Position numbers and translations under genes: made by a program
The notes under the pieces: generated by a model
The model's database searches: none
Seen by the model: only the letters and a program-made list of their open reading frames with translations
Told to the model about the DNA's origin: nothing
Source of the DNA: Telmatactis stephensoni
Lineage: Eukaryota; Cnidaria; Anthozoa; Actiniaria; Isophelliidae
Length of the DNA: 64,000 bases
Assembly (NCBI GenBank): GCA_029948255.1
Contig: JALIZF010001041.1
Location: 62,001-126,000 of the forward strand
Reading direction: 5' to 3'
In this document: piece after piece, positions 9,749-22,800 of the stretch
How positions within the stretch are numbered: the stretch's first letter is position 1
Layout: each line of letters begins with the position of its first letter

Positions 9749-11047
9749 TTAGCCTCGCGATTTTTTAAACCCAAATGGTATCCAACACTGACAGCAAACA
9801 GGAATACGAATGCTTTTTCTTCTTCTCCCTCTCTTATAGTGTATAACAAATGTGAGGGTTTTAAATATGCGTTGACAACGCCCATTTCCACAACACTTAA
9901 CGTATGGACATCTGAAATAATGATATATGATATATACATTCTTCGCGATTCTCTTCGAACGCGGCCACACACGAGATTTCTTGCAAACAGGTCTTCCCCA
10001 AGGGAAGAATCGCTTTTCAGGTTCGTCTTCAATGGCAAGTTGCTTTTGCTTGGGAATCTCATCACTGCGGTAAAGTCTGCAGAAACGAAAATTAGGCCGC
10101 AAAATTATTTAATAAACCAACAAGAAAAGACATGGTAGAAAAACGAAAGTAAACAAGGCGCATTTTCGAAAAATCAGATACCTGGAGGCATTTTGGGGTA
10201 GAGGCTGGTAACATAACTATTCTAAACCGATTTTTCATGCTGAATGCGAATATGACTGTTACCAAGACGTATTCTGCAATCTTATACGTGTAAATGACGT
10301 ATTTTGTGAATTGCTACAGTCATTTCATACTAACGGCTTTTTCATGTAATTCCAAAAGTTCCCAAACTTAAAAACAATTACCATAGCTGGAAGAGCATAT
10401 CAAAATCAGTAAAACTGTGAAGTTTGAAGGATATCGGTTGAAAAATCAAGGAGATACGAATTTTCAAAAATCGAAATTTCACACAAGGGTTTTCGAAGTG
10501 TTTTCATACAAAATTTCGTTTTTTTGAAAATTCATATCTCCTTTATTTTTCAACTGATATCCTTCAAACTTCACAGTTTTACTGATTTGATGTGCTCTTT
10601 CCAGCTATACTATGGTAATTGTTTTTACGTTTGGGAACTTTTGGCATTATATGAAAAAGCCGTTAGTATGAAATGACTGTAGCAATTCACAAAATACGTC
10701 ATTTACACGTATAAGATTGCAGAATACGCATTGGTAACAGTCATATAATTCGGATTCAGAATGAAAAATTAGTTTAGAATAGTTATGTTACCAGCCTCTA
10801 CCCCAAAATGCCTCCAGGTATCTGATTAATGTGTAAGTAAGGGATCATAGCAGGCTCCCTCCCCACCAAATATATTATTCCTTTTAACTCACCCAGCTAC
10901 AGACGGATCATTTAAGATTCCTTGCTCAGTCAACTGCTGCTTCACTTCTTCAAATGATATATCACTTAGTTCGTCGCCCTCTGTTTCTGTTGCAGCGGTG
11001 TACACCACTGCGAGACCAACAAGGAAAAGAGCCAGAAAGGTACGCAT
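9749..11047 (-). CDS. Secreted 8-cysteine basic peptide precursor, copy B (intact)
   Basis: Coding exons are 10893-11047 and 9749-10076. Donor GTGAGT and acceptor TTTCTGCAG join in phase 2 to 160 residues. Residues 1-18 form a clear signal peptide (MRTFLALFLVGLAV...). An acidic propiece follows, ending in EDEPEKR, a typical Lys-Arg processing site at 73-74. The mature part is 86 residues, rich in Lys and Arg, with cysteines at mature positions 9, 34, 39, 40, 45, 72, 73 and 75. A 5' noncoding exon (ending at 11495) and a TATA-like box (11592-11598) precede it. Size, signal, propiece and eight cysteines resemble cnidarian small cysteine-rich secreted peptides, some of which are toxins or antimicrobials. 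The exact cysteine spacing does not let me name a family. Confidence 0.75.
10175..10827. mobile_element. Palindromic foldback element in the intron of peptide copy B
   Basis: The outer arm starts TCAGATACCTGGAGGC at 10175 and its complement ends at 10827. The two 300-base arms pair almost throughout, with the turn near 10490-10510. Partial copies occur at 26755-27175 (left arm) and 31105-31225 (right end). Copy A has no such insertion in its intron. No open frame of note. Confidence 0.85.
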
Positions 11048-11591
11048 CTTAAACAAATAGGAACCTTATTGAACCATATCTTTTACTCAATCAGAACTTT
11101 TCAAATTCATGGAAAATAGAAATTTGTAGGAAAGACAAGAAAAAAGAAAGAAATTAAAAGATTTGTAGAAAATACTATTAACGTACCATGCCACAAGATA
11201 CTACATGTAAAAAGTTAATAGATTCTGTAAAGAACAGGTATTGGTAAATGATTTTGGGTTTCGTGAAGAAAGACGTTGTAGCCGGAGGTATAAATATTAT
11301 CAACATTTAGCTGGTAGCCAAAACACTTGTACATTCTTATAATATAACAACGAACGACGAACTGTTCAAAAACGTTTTCAATGAGTTAAAAAAACGATGT
11401 TTTATCTTAAATTTTAATGACGAGGGTTATACTCTCGTAAAACAATTAGGAAACTAAAACGGAAAATCAATCTCTAAAAATGATTTCCTGTTACCTTAAA
11501 AAAGTTAAGCTGTTTCTTCAGTCTTTCTTCTTGCTGCAACGTTGACTTGTTGACGATTTCAACTGATGAAACTATCCACCAGTGCTGTGCT

Positions 11592-11598
11592 TATTTAT
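11592..11598 (-). promoter_or_regulatory. TATA-like box, peptide copy B
   Basis: ATAAATA on the minus strand, at the same place relative to the first donor as in copy A. The presumed noncoding first exon ends at 11495 with donor GTAACAGG. Confidence 0.5.
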
Positions 11599-12369
11599 GT
11601 TCTCCACCAAGGTCAAGTCAAAATAGACTGTTATGTATTTTTAACATATTTATATAAAAATAACATTTGTAGCTTATAAATGTAAATGTTTACGTCGCCC
11701 TTCTTGGCTTTTACCCATAAGCTCTTAAACAGAAACTAAGTCAATATATGTTAACGGGAAAAAGTACTGAGTTGAAACAAAAATACTTGACTTAAAATAT
11801 CCTGTAAAATAACGCTTTTTCTATAATAATATAGTAATATTTTGTTTGGTTTTGATTCAATATATTCAGGTTATTATAGGTATTATAGATACAGAAAGAA
11901 AAGAAGAAAATGAAAGGAAAAGAGTCAAGCGTCACAAGAAAAGAACAAAAGGAAAGAATTCGAACAATCAAGGAACTGTCTGCAACTAAAGACAAAACGC
12001 ACATTAACAAATATTTACTACCTCTTACAACTCTTTCTAGTAATTGTAATTACCCGCTTCGGGTCCTAGGCGTATATATATATGCATGCCACATTCATAG
12101 AACTTTTTCAAAAAGTTACTTTGGGCTCAAAATTAAAGTTATTGAATGGTTATCTGTTATGAATCCAAACCGTTATCCTGCAAGATTTTTGATGATTTTA
12201 ATGAATCTTGAGATTTGTCTTTTGCATACTTGTACCAACTGGAGTACAATTAAATGAACACCGGAGATTAATGCTACGTCAGTATACTCACTCAGTATAA
12301 TAGTGATTTTATAGAGTGATCGCACTCAACTCTTGCAAAGGTGCTACTGAACCCAATGAATATAGTTTT

Positions 12370-12690
12370 GTATCCACTTTTATAGTATTATTACAATTAT
12401 ACCCAAAATAACAATGTACTGTGCCAGCACCGTTCCCGAGCCCTTTTTTCAAAATGGCGTATCTACGTTTTTCTACGTTTTGTATCCACTTTTATAGCAT
12501 TATTACAATTATACCAAAAATAACAATGTATTGAGCCAGCACCGTTCCCAAGCCTTTTTTTTTCAAAATGGCGTATCTACTTTTTTTCCTACGTTTTGTA
12601 TCTACTTTTATAGCATTATTACATGCAATTATACCAAAAATAACAATGTATTGAGCCACCACCGTCCCCGAGCCCTTTTTATCAACATGG
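12370..12690. repeat. Tandem repeat, about 117-120 bp, three units
   Basis: Each unit contains CACTTTTATAG, a run ending AATAACAATGTA, then GCCAGCACCGTTCCCGAGCC and AAAATGGCG. Copy A lacks it. No function is suggested. Confidence 0.8.
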
Positions 12691-12916
12691 CGGTCTTAGA
12701 AGGGTTGGAGAGGACCCTGATGACTGGAAAGTAACTTTTTATAAACCGTTTTCAGTCAAAGATAACTTCTAGATAGGAAATGTTATATAGGGAAAAATTT
12801 TGGAGGAATGATTCTATGATTGTGGAGGACTAGCAAACACAATTTTGGGCTGATGTTCTGTCTTTATTATTACACTTGAATTATTGGACTTACAGAACCA
12901 GTAGAACTAGAATGAA

Positions 12917-13750
12917 TTTTCCTGAAACAGTCCGCTTTAGGCGTCCCTTACTCGGCTCGTTATCTGTACTCGAGGTCCACCCAAACTAGCTCACTGTGTT
13001 ACTGTAGTCTTGATCTACTGCGAGTGTGTGTTCTTACAAAGGTGATTCTATATACCGCTTAGTAAACAAGTTGTTATGGGTCATAATTCAAGGTAACTCA
13101 AGGTCAGTCACTATACGTAATACATCATGCAACTAAATAACGAAAAAACATGTTAAGACCTATCGAAAATCAATTTGCTGACTAATAAAATAGGTCTTTT
13201 AACACTGATCAAAGTATCACTGAAATTTCAGAGAAAAGATGGCAGCAACGCCAATGGGCAGAAGCTTGTTACATCTCTAAGAATATGAACGCTATCCGAG
13301 AATTAGATCGCTTTATTAAATAATTATAGGATGTAATTATATTGGATAGAACACATTCTTAGTGGTAGCTCGCGCTGTGGTTGTTATAACTGTGTGAATG
13401 CGCGAGGACTTTGTTGTTTTACGCTAGTGGCATGCGTGGAATTTGTTGTATACTTCATTGTACCCTGATTTTGGGCCAAGGGCCCGAAAGCTTGGTACAA
13501 TATGTCATCTTTCGTTGATGAAATAAGTTAAATGATATGTTCAAACCAACCAACAAAAAATCTTAGAATCACTGAAATTGTTAAAAATGTGGAACAGAAT
13601 GACAAAGTACATTTTGAAAGCTTTTTCCGCTTACTTGCATCAAAAAATCCATCTCAGATTTTACCAATTTTACGAGCCTAGCTACAAGCTTGAAACATCT
13701 ATAGCAAATTTCTAAAATATTTCTTGTTACAGAAATACCATTATATTCGA
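12917..13750. mobile_element. 0.83-kb insertion unique to copy B, possible retroelement fragment
   Basis: The flanks match copy A on both sides (GAATGAATT before, GTGTGGAAAATAAAATGTC after), where copy A reads almost straight through. The insert contains GGGCCCGAAAGCTTGGTAC near 13480, followed by ATGAAATAAGTTAAAT. Such words are common near 3' ends of cnidarian retroelements, but no protein domain is present. The class is uncertain. Confidence 0.4.
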
Positions 13751-14430
13751 CCGTGTTCAGTGTGGAAAATAAAATGTCGCAATACAATAGTATCGCCTAG
13801 TTCTTAGATGCGCTCATCAAATACGCTCGTTACTTAAATTAGCCGGGTCTATAAAGTCAGTTTCGATTACATTTTTACTTAATCTAAAATAGACCACTTG
13901 TATTATCGCGATTTGTATTAGCAATATTACAACAAACTATGTGGGGAACAAGGCACATTTTTGGTCATTATTTTGAAACTATAATTAATAGGAAGAGATC
14001 TATAACCACAAAAACTTTGTTTCAAACTTTAAAGTGGAGTTTTTGTACGTACATTTTATTCTAGCGTTTTTTCTATCTTTAAATGGAGATTTTTTCACGT
14101 TAATAAGCATCGGGAAACAAAAACTATTTAGTCGAAGAATAACTATTGTACAAAGCTAAAGTTATTACTTTCAGAAAGTTCAGGTTATTAAAGTGTTAAT
14201 CCAAAGTAAAAATTTTAATCGAAAATGAGTTTTAGACCTTCTATCGTTCCATTGCCATATAATTCTATACATTCAGCTTGAAAGTATTGTTAAATTTGAG
14301 TTAAAAAATACAGGATAACAACTTTATACAATTCAAAAGACTGTTTTTAACAGGCATTGTATCTTAATTAGTAGATCAATTCCTAACTGATAAAAATAGA
14401 ATTTGAGTGTTAATCCAAAACAGAAATTTG

Positions 14431-15000
14431 AATAAATAGTTGCACGAGGGGCTAGTTTTTGGCACTTAATTTTAGCCATAATTGATATTGAAAAAATCTC
14501 CTCTTAATCCATGCATAGGATGATGATAGATTTTGGTTTGAAAATAGAAACATTCCACCCTTAGGAACACAAAGTGCTTCAGAACAATAGTCGCCTAGTC
14601 GTTAGACTCGTTACTTAAATTAGCCAGGTCTATTTTATTTGACTCGTGAAAGAAAGATGACTACTTTGTAATTACTTGTTGACTTTAGTGCATGTAGTAG
14701 CACTAGGATCGTTTTCGCCGGACAAGAGAAAGAAAAAGCCCCCGGCACCGATTTTAAGCCAAATTTTTAAGCAAATCCAAATGCCATAACGGTAGAAAAA
14801 TCGCCACACAAACGAAGAAACTCTAAATCCATAACTCAGTGAAGCCGATGCATGGAATAGAGTTAAAAAGATGTACACGGCGGAGCTCGTAGAAATATGT
14901 CCTGCCGCATGTTTCGCTTCACTATACTTGTAGGTTACATGCAATAAATATCTGTTTCTTGACCGACTAGATCGGATAAACAAGGAGTACTTGAAAAGCA
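14431..15000. other. 3' flank of the helicase gene
   Basis: A degraded partial repeat of the 13793-13850 sequence lies at about 14590-14635. Bases 14672-15001 are open on the minus strand for 109 residues, but the frame begins at the stop of the helicase gene and has no recognisable domain. It is more likely downstream or 3' untranslated DNA. Confidence 0.4.
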
Positions 15001-15006
15001 TTTATT
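15001..15006 (-). terminator. AATAAA polyadenylation signal overlapping the helicase stop codon
   Basis: On the minus strand the last codons read CCT GAA TAA, followed by ATG, so AATAAA spans the stop. If used, the 3' untranslated region would be only some 10-30 bases. Confidence 0.45.
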
Positions 15007-16850
15007 CAGGTGGATTATGAAATGCTCGTAAAACAGTCTGATTTGGTTTCTTTGTCTGGTTGCTGGCATCAATCTCTCTTTTCAGTGCTCGTAGTTCTTT
15101 GGTATAGGGTCTGGAATTACGTTTTTGTTTGTGCCTTTGATAGTACTGGTACTCGATGTTCTTCACACATGCTTTAACCTGATCTTCAGAGACGCTTGGT
15201 TGTCTGATGGAAAGATTGGTTTTCACACAGGCGGTCAAAAGAGAGAACGCATTTTCTCTTATGCTGTCGTTGATGTAAGTGTCGCCTGGTTCGAAAACAC
15301 AACTCCCTGACACATGAACGGGTCGGGTTTGAGTAGCTCTTGTTCTCTCATACTGTTGTACAACTAGTCTTTCTTCTTGCTTACTTATTTTGAAAGCGCT
15401 TCCAATGGCTTCGGGATCTTCACGCTCCTCCTCCTCCTCATCATCATCACGGACTTTGAACTTCTTTCTCTCGGGTGGTCCACTGTCATAACTAGATAAA
15501 CGCGACTTTTTTCCAAATTCGCCAAAACGCGCGTGGTTTTCAGCTTCTTTGTGTCTGTTCTCTATGACTTTCCTTGATTCTGCTGAGGATCTTGCTTCTC
15601 TTTTCTTTGCAGAAATGCTTTTACCATGAAGGCTCACAAATTTCCCTGAATCGATAGCGCGGCATCCTTCCTTTGTGGACACTATAATCAAGTAGCAAAA
15701 GCAACGTGACATAGCTACGTAAAGTAGTTCACCTGCTCTACTACGGTCTTCGTTAGTCGGTGTTCGACACTGAGGATTGTACACAATGACCACTTTCGAT
15801 TCAAGACCCTTGAATCGTCTAATACTTTCCACTGCAATGCAATTATTGGTAGACATCAATCGATCTTCTGCAGTCTCGATCTTAAAGCTCTTTGATAGTT
15901 CTTCAATCAGATGGTCCCTTTCGTTTTCGTCTCTCGTTAAGATGATAACATCTTTGTTCTCGACTTTCTCTTTGCGTAGCCAGTGAATGTGTTTGGAAAG
16001 AAGGTGTACACCACTGGAACCGGCTTCATGCAGCTCGCCGTCAAACTTTACATTAAGTCCAGTTTCATTGTGTCCCAATTTGATGTCTTCATGACTGAAC
16101 AAACCACGAAAATACTGTTTGGATTTGAGAAAGATGTTTTTCGTATTTCTGAGTATGAGAGATAAATTATGAGCGTTGTTAAGATGATTCCATGGTAGAT
16201 GAGCCCTTTCTGTCAACTGAACATGCTGGTTACTGTCGAACATCACCCAAAAATATGACTTGTATTTCTGTTCTTTATTCGTGTTTGCAGGCTTCTTGTG
16301 AAATTTTTCCAGCAACTCTGGCCAATCTCTAGGGAAATCTTGCCCCTCATCAACAAAAATGTGATTAAACATGGCTTGGTCTGGTGGACTTTCGGAGTTG
16401 TACTTCTCTGCCACTGTAGCTCTTATCATCTCAAAGTCAGGTTTACCATTCTCAGTGTACGGCACGGTTTTCCCGACGTAGTCTTCCAAAATACGTAGCA
16501 TAAAACTGTCGAACGTCAATATTTCCACTGGAGCTGACGGCAACTGATGTTTACTGGTAATCCAACGCGTGATTTCTTTTTCAAGATAAATTGACAGCGG
16601 CCTGTTATAGCATAAAACAAGCACTCTTTCATGGCTGCGATCTGGAAGCCTCATAATATCCGAGACAACGGCCTTTGCTTTTTGGATTAAAAGCACTGTT
16701 TTTCCGCTTCCTGCTGCACCGGTGATCCATCTTTTCGAGCCTGATTGCAGCAATATGTCTAGTTGCTTGGGAGTATAAATGATGATCCTTCGATGAGTCT
16801 CTTCAATGCGAGAGTTCAAAGTTGGCGCAACATAAGTTATTGGGACAAGC
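15002..16850 (-). CDS. NERD-helicase exon 2 (helicase and C-terminal part)
   Basis: This exon encodes 615 residues plus one base of a split arginine codon. All main SF1A helicase motifs are present. The region after residue 650 is low in recognisable domains: Lys/Arg/Glu-rich linker, a run of Asp and Glu near 15425-15450, then a basic helical-looking tail rich in K, R, Q and Y. Confidence 0.85.
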
Positions 16851-19800
16851 CTGAAAAAGAAATCAAGAGTTCCTGAAAATCCACATTTTTCACTTGAATG
16901 AAAATAATTGTACTAAAATTACAAAACATATGAACGGTATGGGTAGAGCAAATTATGAAAGAAAAAAGGTTTGGGCATTCGCGTTCCCGGTATAGGGTGA
17001 AACTTTCGAGTTTACCGTTGTAAATTGGCAGAAGACTGTTGAAATATACCTATTTACTAAAGCTACATTCGTCTTGATTTTTTGTGGCTACTCGCCTCTA
17101 GAGGCGAGAGCCACATATCATCGTGTAGTGAACAGCAAGTGATAACGTTGCGAGTATGCGCGGTCCGCTGAACGGAATTCATGTGATCGCTGGAGCATGC
17201 AATGAAAATGGCGGCTCTGTTAAAATTCGCTATCGTTCTTCTGCTAGCATGTATACAATTTGTCTGCGCATGTCTGTGTTTTGGGCTTGAAATTCATTTG
17301 CATATCGAATGCAAGAAATTTTATGTTGACACGGAATATTTGGCTGGCTATCTCGTTCTTCAAAATTTTGTTCAACTACCGAAATACTGAGACAACTAAA
17401 ACATGAGCAGTCTACCTACCGCTAGTGCGCTGTGGATAATTATCCAGATCGAAGGCACTGCAGATGGGGAAATATCGCGCGTCAAAGTCAGTAGAAAGTT
17501 GTGAGAAGGACCAGAACTCCGCACTTTCGAGTTATAATGCTGGCGTTGAATTCATGTACAAGGTAAATTTAGTAATGGATGTCATTACCAACATGGTACT
17601 CTGTGAATTGAATCCAATAAGAGTACTCTCGACTTCATTGATTGTTGAATAATTAGCCATGTTTACTGGAATCTCGTACTTTTTCGCGCAAAATTCTTGC
17701 AATTCATTCTGAAAATTTTACATCTTTGACGGCGTCCCCCAGCAAAATTATTTAATAATACGCTTTTTCCATGCTTCGTTCTTGTAAAACAGAGCTTTCT
17801 TGGTGGAAACTCCTTGTCCCTCCATGTGATTTCAAGCAATGTTTACAGCCGGGTTCAAGCCTCGTTAAAATTGACTAAATTCGGTATAGCCTATATTTTA
17901 TAATCTGCAACATTTATCTAGAAGTTAATAACCTGTTTTCATACATGGTGAAGCATACAGTTTGTGCCGTATGAAGCAGCGTTTTATACTTTATAAAAGA
18001 GCAAAAAATTCATCGCTGAAATTTGCATGCAAACAACGTGCTTGGAAACACGTTCACAAAAATGCTTTAGATCACATGTAGGGACCACGAGTTTGGACTA
18101 AAAAAGCTCAGTTTTGCAAGAAAGAAACGTGGAAAAAGCGAATTACTAAATAAATTTGCTGGGGGGCGCAGTCTCAGATGTCAAATTTTGAAAGTGAATT
18201 GCAAGAATTTTGAGCGAAAAAGTACGACATTCCAGTAAACATGGCTAATTATTCAACGATCGATGGAGTCTAAAATACCCTTGTCGGGTCTAATCTACAC
18301 AGTAACTTGTTGTTAATGGATTCCACTGCTTAACGTATCTTACATATATATTTATCGCCCACAATATTACTCGAAAGTGCGGAGTTCTGGTCCTTCTTAC
18401 AACTTTCTACTGACTTTGACGCGCGATATTTTCCCATCTGCAGTGCCTTCAGTTTGGATAATTATCCACAGCGCACTAGCGGTAGGTAGACTGCTCATGT
18501 TTTAGTTGTCTTGGTATTTCGGTAGTTGAACATCATTTTGAAGAACGAGATAGCCAGCCAAATATTCCGTGTCAACATAAAAATTCTTGCATTCGATATG
18601 CAAATGAATTTCAAGCCCAAAACACAGACATGCGCAGACAAATTGTATACATGCTTCTTCTGCTTATTCTTTGTTGTTTTCTGTTTGTTGAGGGCAGGAA
18701 AGACAAGTTTTTCTTCTTATTTGCAAAAAAAGTTATAACCATCTCGCAGAACCGATACTCAACTTTAGTATTTGAAGGCCGTAAAGCCGACAATATTTCG
18801 TGTTCTGGTTTGCGCCGTACACGTTACAAATATAATGCTAAACCGAGTTTTATGCCACATTAAACACAAACGTCGAAAAGGAACTTCAAGTGATGACTGT
18901 TTTAATGCTTTTATCATTAAAAAAGTGCTTCAGAAGGTCTACACGTACATTTTAAATCAATTTGTATTATATAAACTGCAATAGTACTTCTTATTTACTG
19001 TAATACTTGTGTACCTGTTATGATTAACAAATTGTGTTCAAATTGTGGAGCTAAAGAAAAAGAGATTTTCAACAGGTTATCATCTAAAAACAACATAAAC
19101 TTTAATATTTCAGAATGCAATTTCAAACAGCTGCTAGATCAGTACATCAATTACACACTAAGCAGTGAGACCTGATACCAGTAAACTTTGCACATCCACT
19201 AAACTGAATCATACACATGTAAATGATACACACCCAAATATATGTGTACAGATGCTACTGAAATAGTTCAAGAACAAAAATAATGTTGTGTTTGGCTGTG
19301 ATCCTCTTACATATCATAGCCTGGAAGTAATTGATATCACTTCACTATAATAGCATGTAATAAACACCATCTCCGAATACTCGACTGTGCATACGAGCTG
19401 GCTTGTTTGCTTGTTTGAGTTGCTAGGAAATCCTCAAGTATAATGGTTGCAAATCTGTAAGAATAATGGAAAAGATGGTAATTTAGTTGACTTTGTCACC
19501 TCTCATTATAGTGGACACCCTTTGGATTGTCATTTAGTTTCCGTAATAGCAAGGGTCTATAATATATAAGAGTGGGGTGCCTGCAACAGACTGTACACTT
19601 CTGAACTTACCTAGTAAGTTAGGAAGTGTCCAGTATGTGTGTTGGCAAACAAACATAAACACACAATCCATTTAACTTTTTTCAAAAGTTCTGGCTCTTA
19701 AATTTCAGGATAAATATAATTAACATGCTTAGCTAGCACCTTGATGTTAGGTCTGATCCCTCCTTCAATGCAGAATCAAGCACACTACATTGAAAGTATG

Positions 19801-22800
19801 TCCTATCTTGAAGGTTTTATTATAGGATACATTGTTGTATGCATATACATGAGTAAAATTGTAAAGCTGGCATCCAGAAAAAATAGCTCAACTGTAAAGG
19901 ACACTTAGGACCTCTCTTTTCTGACTGATCTCTCAAATTCCCGTGAATAACTCATGCTCAATGCTTAATAACAGCCTCCAAAGAAGCAAAGTGTTGACAT
20001 CAAGTGATTGAAGGTTAATTTAGGCTTAATTTTGACCAGCACGAAATTTGCTTGTACATTACACATTCCAAAATACTATCAAAATTCTCAAACTTCCCCT
20101 CTAAAAGATAATTGTTTGAAGTCGTTATTCAACTTCACCAACAGTGCCAATATCATTTTTTGAGACCTTAGGTGGGATATATTTTGGGGTGTACCAAATA
20201 ATCACTGTCAAAATCACACAAAAATTGGATTTCAGAGGAATAATGCCGATTGAGTTTGCTGTTATTTTAAGATAAAAGCTTTTGATCCTTATTTTTGACT
20301 ACGCACAAGAAATACTGATGCATAAAGACCTACCTTTTTGGTACACTGTCCTAAGATTCATTGTTGATAGCTCCAGGGCCATTCAGAATTTCCACGAACA
20401 CATGTCAACAAACCACTTCTTGCACGCTTCAGTCAACCAAACCAAGTGAGAAATTTAGCAAAATTTAGCAAGAGAAAAGATACCTTTTTCATACAAACAG
20501 CTTTGAAACGACTCCATGAATGTTTTGGGTGGATAATAGGTGTTCATAGAAGTACGAATAGCTTGAAATAATCCTTTCAAACTGCCACATTTCACTAGTT
20601 TCGTGCCGCCATTATGAGTTTCGCTAGAAGGCGCACTGAAGTTTGACGCATGCGCACATGTTATCACTTGCTGCTCGTGTAGTGTAAGTCCGTGCGTAAC
20701 TCCACAGGAAGCCCAAAAGTGCTCCATGTACAAACTTCGGAACCAGTCAGCAGACATTATATTGCTCTTCATTGCTCTTAACAATGTATAATTTTCGCTT
20801 TCACTTCGTAATACCGATGTATAACCGACACCAAATGAATAACACGCGATCGCTACCTCATGGCGACTGTTGATCAAGACGACCACAAGCTAAAGTAATT
20901 GATGTTAAATTTCAGAAAATTTACCTCTATTCTTTATCACAGCTTTCATTTGTCTTTTCCAAACAGTCAAATGAAAGGTTCTGTAGTTTCTTTCAACTTT
21001 TACGCGGATATTTACGCCGTGATAATCAGCTATTCAATAATATAATAACTCAAAGTTTCAAATAAACTGCAATTTCCATACACTAGTGAGTAGCCACATG
21101 TACTCATGGAGTACCAATTTTTAATTTTTGTTCTCTACCGTCGTTGTCAGCGTTGTCGTCGTGCCGTTTCAAACTCTCTACGGCGCCTAGAGAAGCATTC
21201 CGTCCGCTAAGCTGATTATTTAAGGTGGCTCGACTGGGTTTTGTTTAGGCGCACCTCCGCTGTTTGATCGCAAAAATGCGTCACGGCCAAAACCCTTATT
21301 TCAAAAAGAATTTCACAGCAAGTCTAGGGATAGTTTCAAGTTTCGTTTGACGCTTAAATCATATCATGATCGGAACTACCAGTAATTCCTAGTGCCGGAC
21401 GGCATTGCTATTTTCACAAACATGAAATTTTCAGACAAAATAAAGTTTTGTACAAAACCGCGTTTACTACTCGTGCCGAAGCCTTTAGGCCGGCACGAGT
21501 CTAGGTCATTCGTCGACGTCGAGAACCTGCCAAGAAAACGAGGCAAGCATGAAAACAAGGCAGCGCATGTTCCGGCAGTAAGTGGCTATGGCAAAAAGCC
21601 TCGGTTCTCGGTAATTAACTCTTACTTATTCAGGTATTGCATGCATCGTGTAGACTTGAAGTGACCTAATTTGCATATTAAACACATATAAACATTGCAT
21701 ATTGAGACTTCCTACAATTTCTCTAGTGCTCGAGCAGTTAACTTGAAATGGCTGTAGTTCTTACATAAAAGCACCCACAGCAGGGATTATCTTCAAGAAG
21801 AGGTGCACAGTCTTCAGGAGGGGGTGCAACATCATGTGAATTGGAAACTACCGAGAGGATATCTTGAAAAAATATTGAAAAAAAAAAAGACTAAAAATCG
21901 TCTCAAGAGGGGGTGCGCACCCCTTGCACCCCTCCCCTAAATCCGCCCCTGCACAGTTATGACCTTTCGTTCACTTACTACATAAAGACTGAAGTTGTTA
22001 ATGGTATGTGTTTTGTTTACATCGGGGTTACCATAGCGACGAAACGATGACGTCGCTGTTTTCGATTCCAAGCAATTTTACGCGTTTTTTGACCTAAACT
22101 TTTAAAACGACATACAAGGCGTTAATATTTAGGACTTTGGCTAGTAGCATACGAATTTTGGAGAAATTCGTATAAACAGATTTTGAAATATTCGAGGTGC
22201 AATTTTTTAACCCCAAAATATCAATTTATTATCAGGTTTCGACTCAATAATTTTAAAAGCAAAACAGCATGACAACTATTTGACTGTCAATATATGTTGC
22301 TCATATATCAGATTACTTCTCACCAAAGGGAGAAAACAGTTGACCGAGGGATTTTTTTTTTAAGAGCACTAAACGTTTTTGCATAAATTTTGATAAAATC
22401 CAACCCAATTTCATGTCTTAGTAGCGTACGCTGACGGAGATCCAAAGCACTTTCTGACGTGAAACTTTGTTGAGAAGTAGTCTGATATATGAACTGTTGT
22501 TCATATATTACTAGACTACTGTATGTATCTCCTCTACCCCTCTGAGTCAACTTTTAGACAGCCCAAGAGTTGTCATGCTGCTGTGATTTCAAAATTATTG
22601 AGTTGAAACCTGATAATAAATTGTTATTTTTTGGGTTAAAAAATTGCACCTCGAATATTTCAAAATCTGTTTATACGAATGTGCTACTAGCCAAAGTCCT
22701 AAATATTAACGCCCTTATGTCGTTTTAAAAGTTTAGGTCAAAAAATGCGTAAAAATTGCTTGGAATCTAAAATGGTGACGTTATTGTTTCGTCGCTATGG

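Larger units (their letters stand above)
4353..14430. repeat. Tandem duplication, copy B, expanded by insertions
   Basis: This is the second copy of the block that begins the window. It starts with the same sequence as base 1 (4353-4447) and resumes after the ISL2EU insertion at 9296. It contains the intact secreted-peptide gene. Private insertions are the ISL2EU element (4450-9295), a foldback in the peptide intron (10175-10827), a three-unit tandem repeat (12370-12690) and a segment at about 12917-13750. Comparing A with B dates each insertion relative to the duplication. Confidence 0.8.

Noticed and set aside
14672..15001. 109-codon open frame directly below the helicase stop
   Set aside because: No domain, no splice evidence, hydrophobic and basic composition without a convincing membrane topology; more likely downstream DNA.
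20455..20886. 143-codon open frame on the minus strand in the helicase intron
   Set aside because: The frame has no ATG near its beginning, no flanking splice pair that I could match and no recognised motif.
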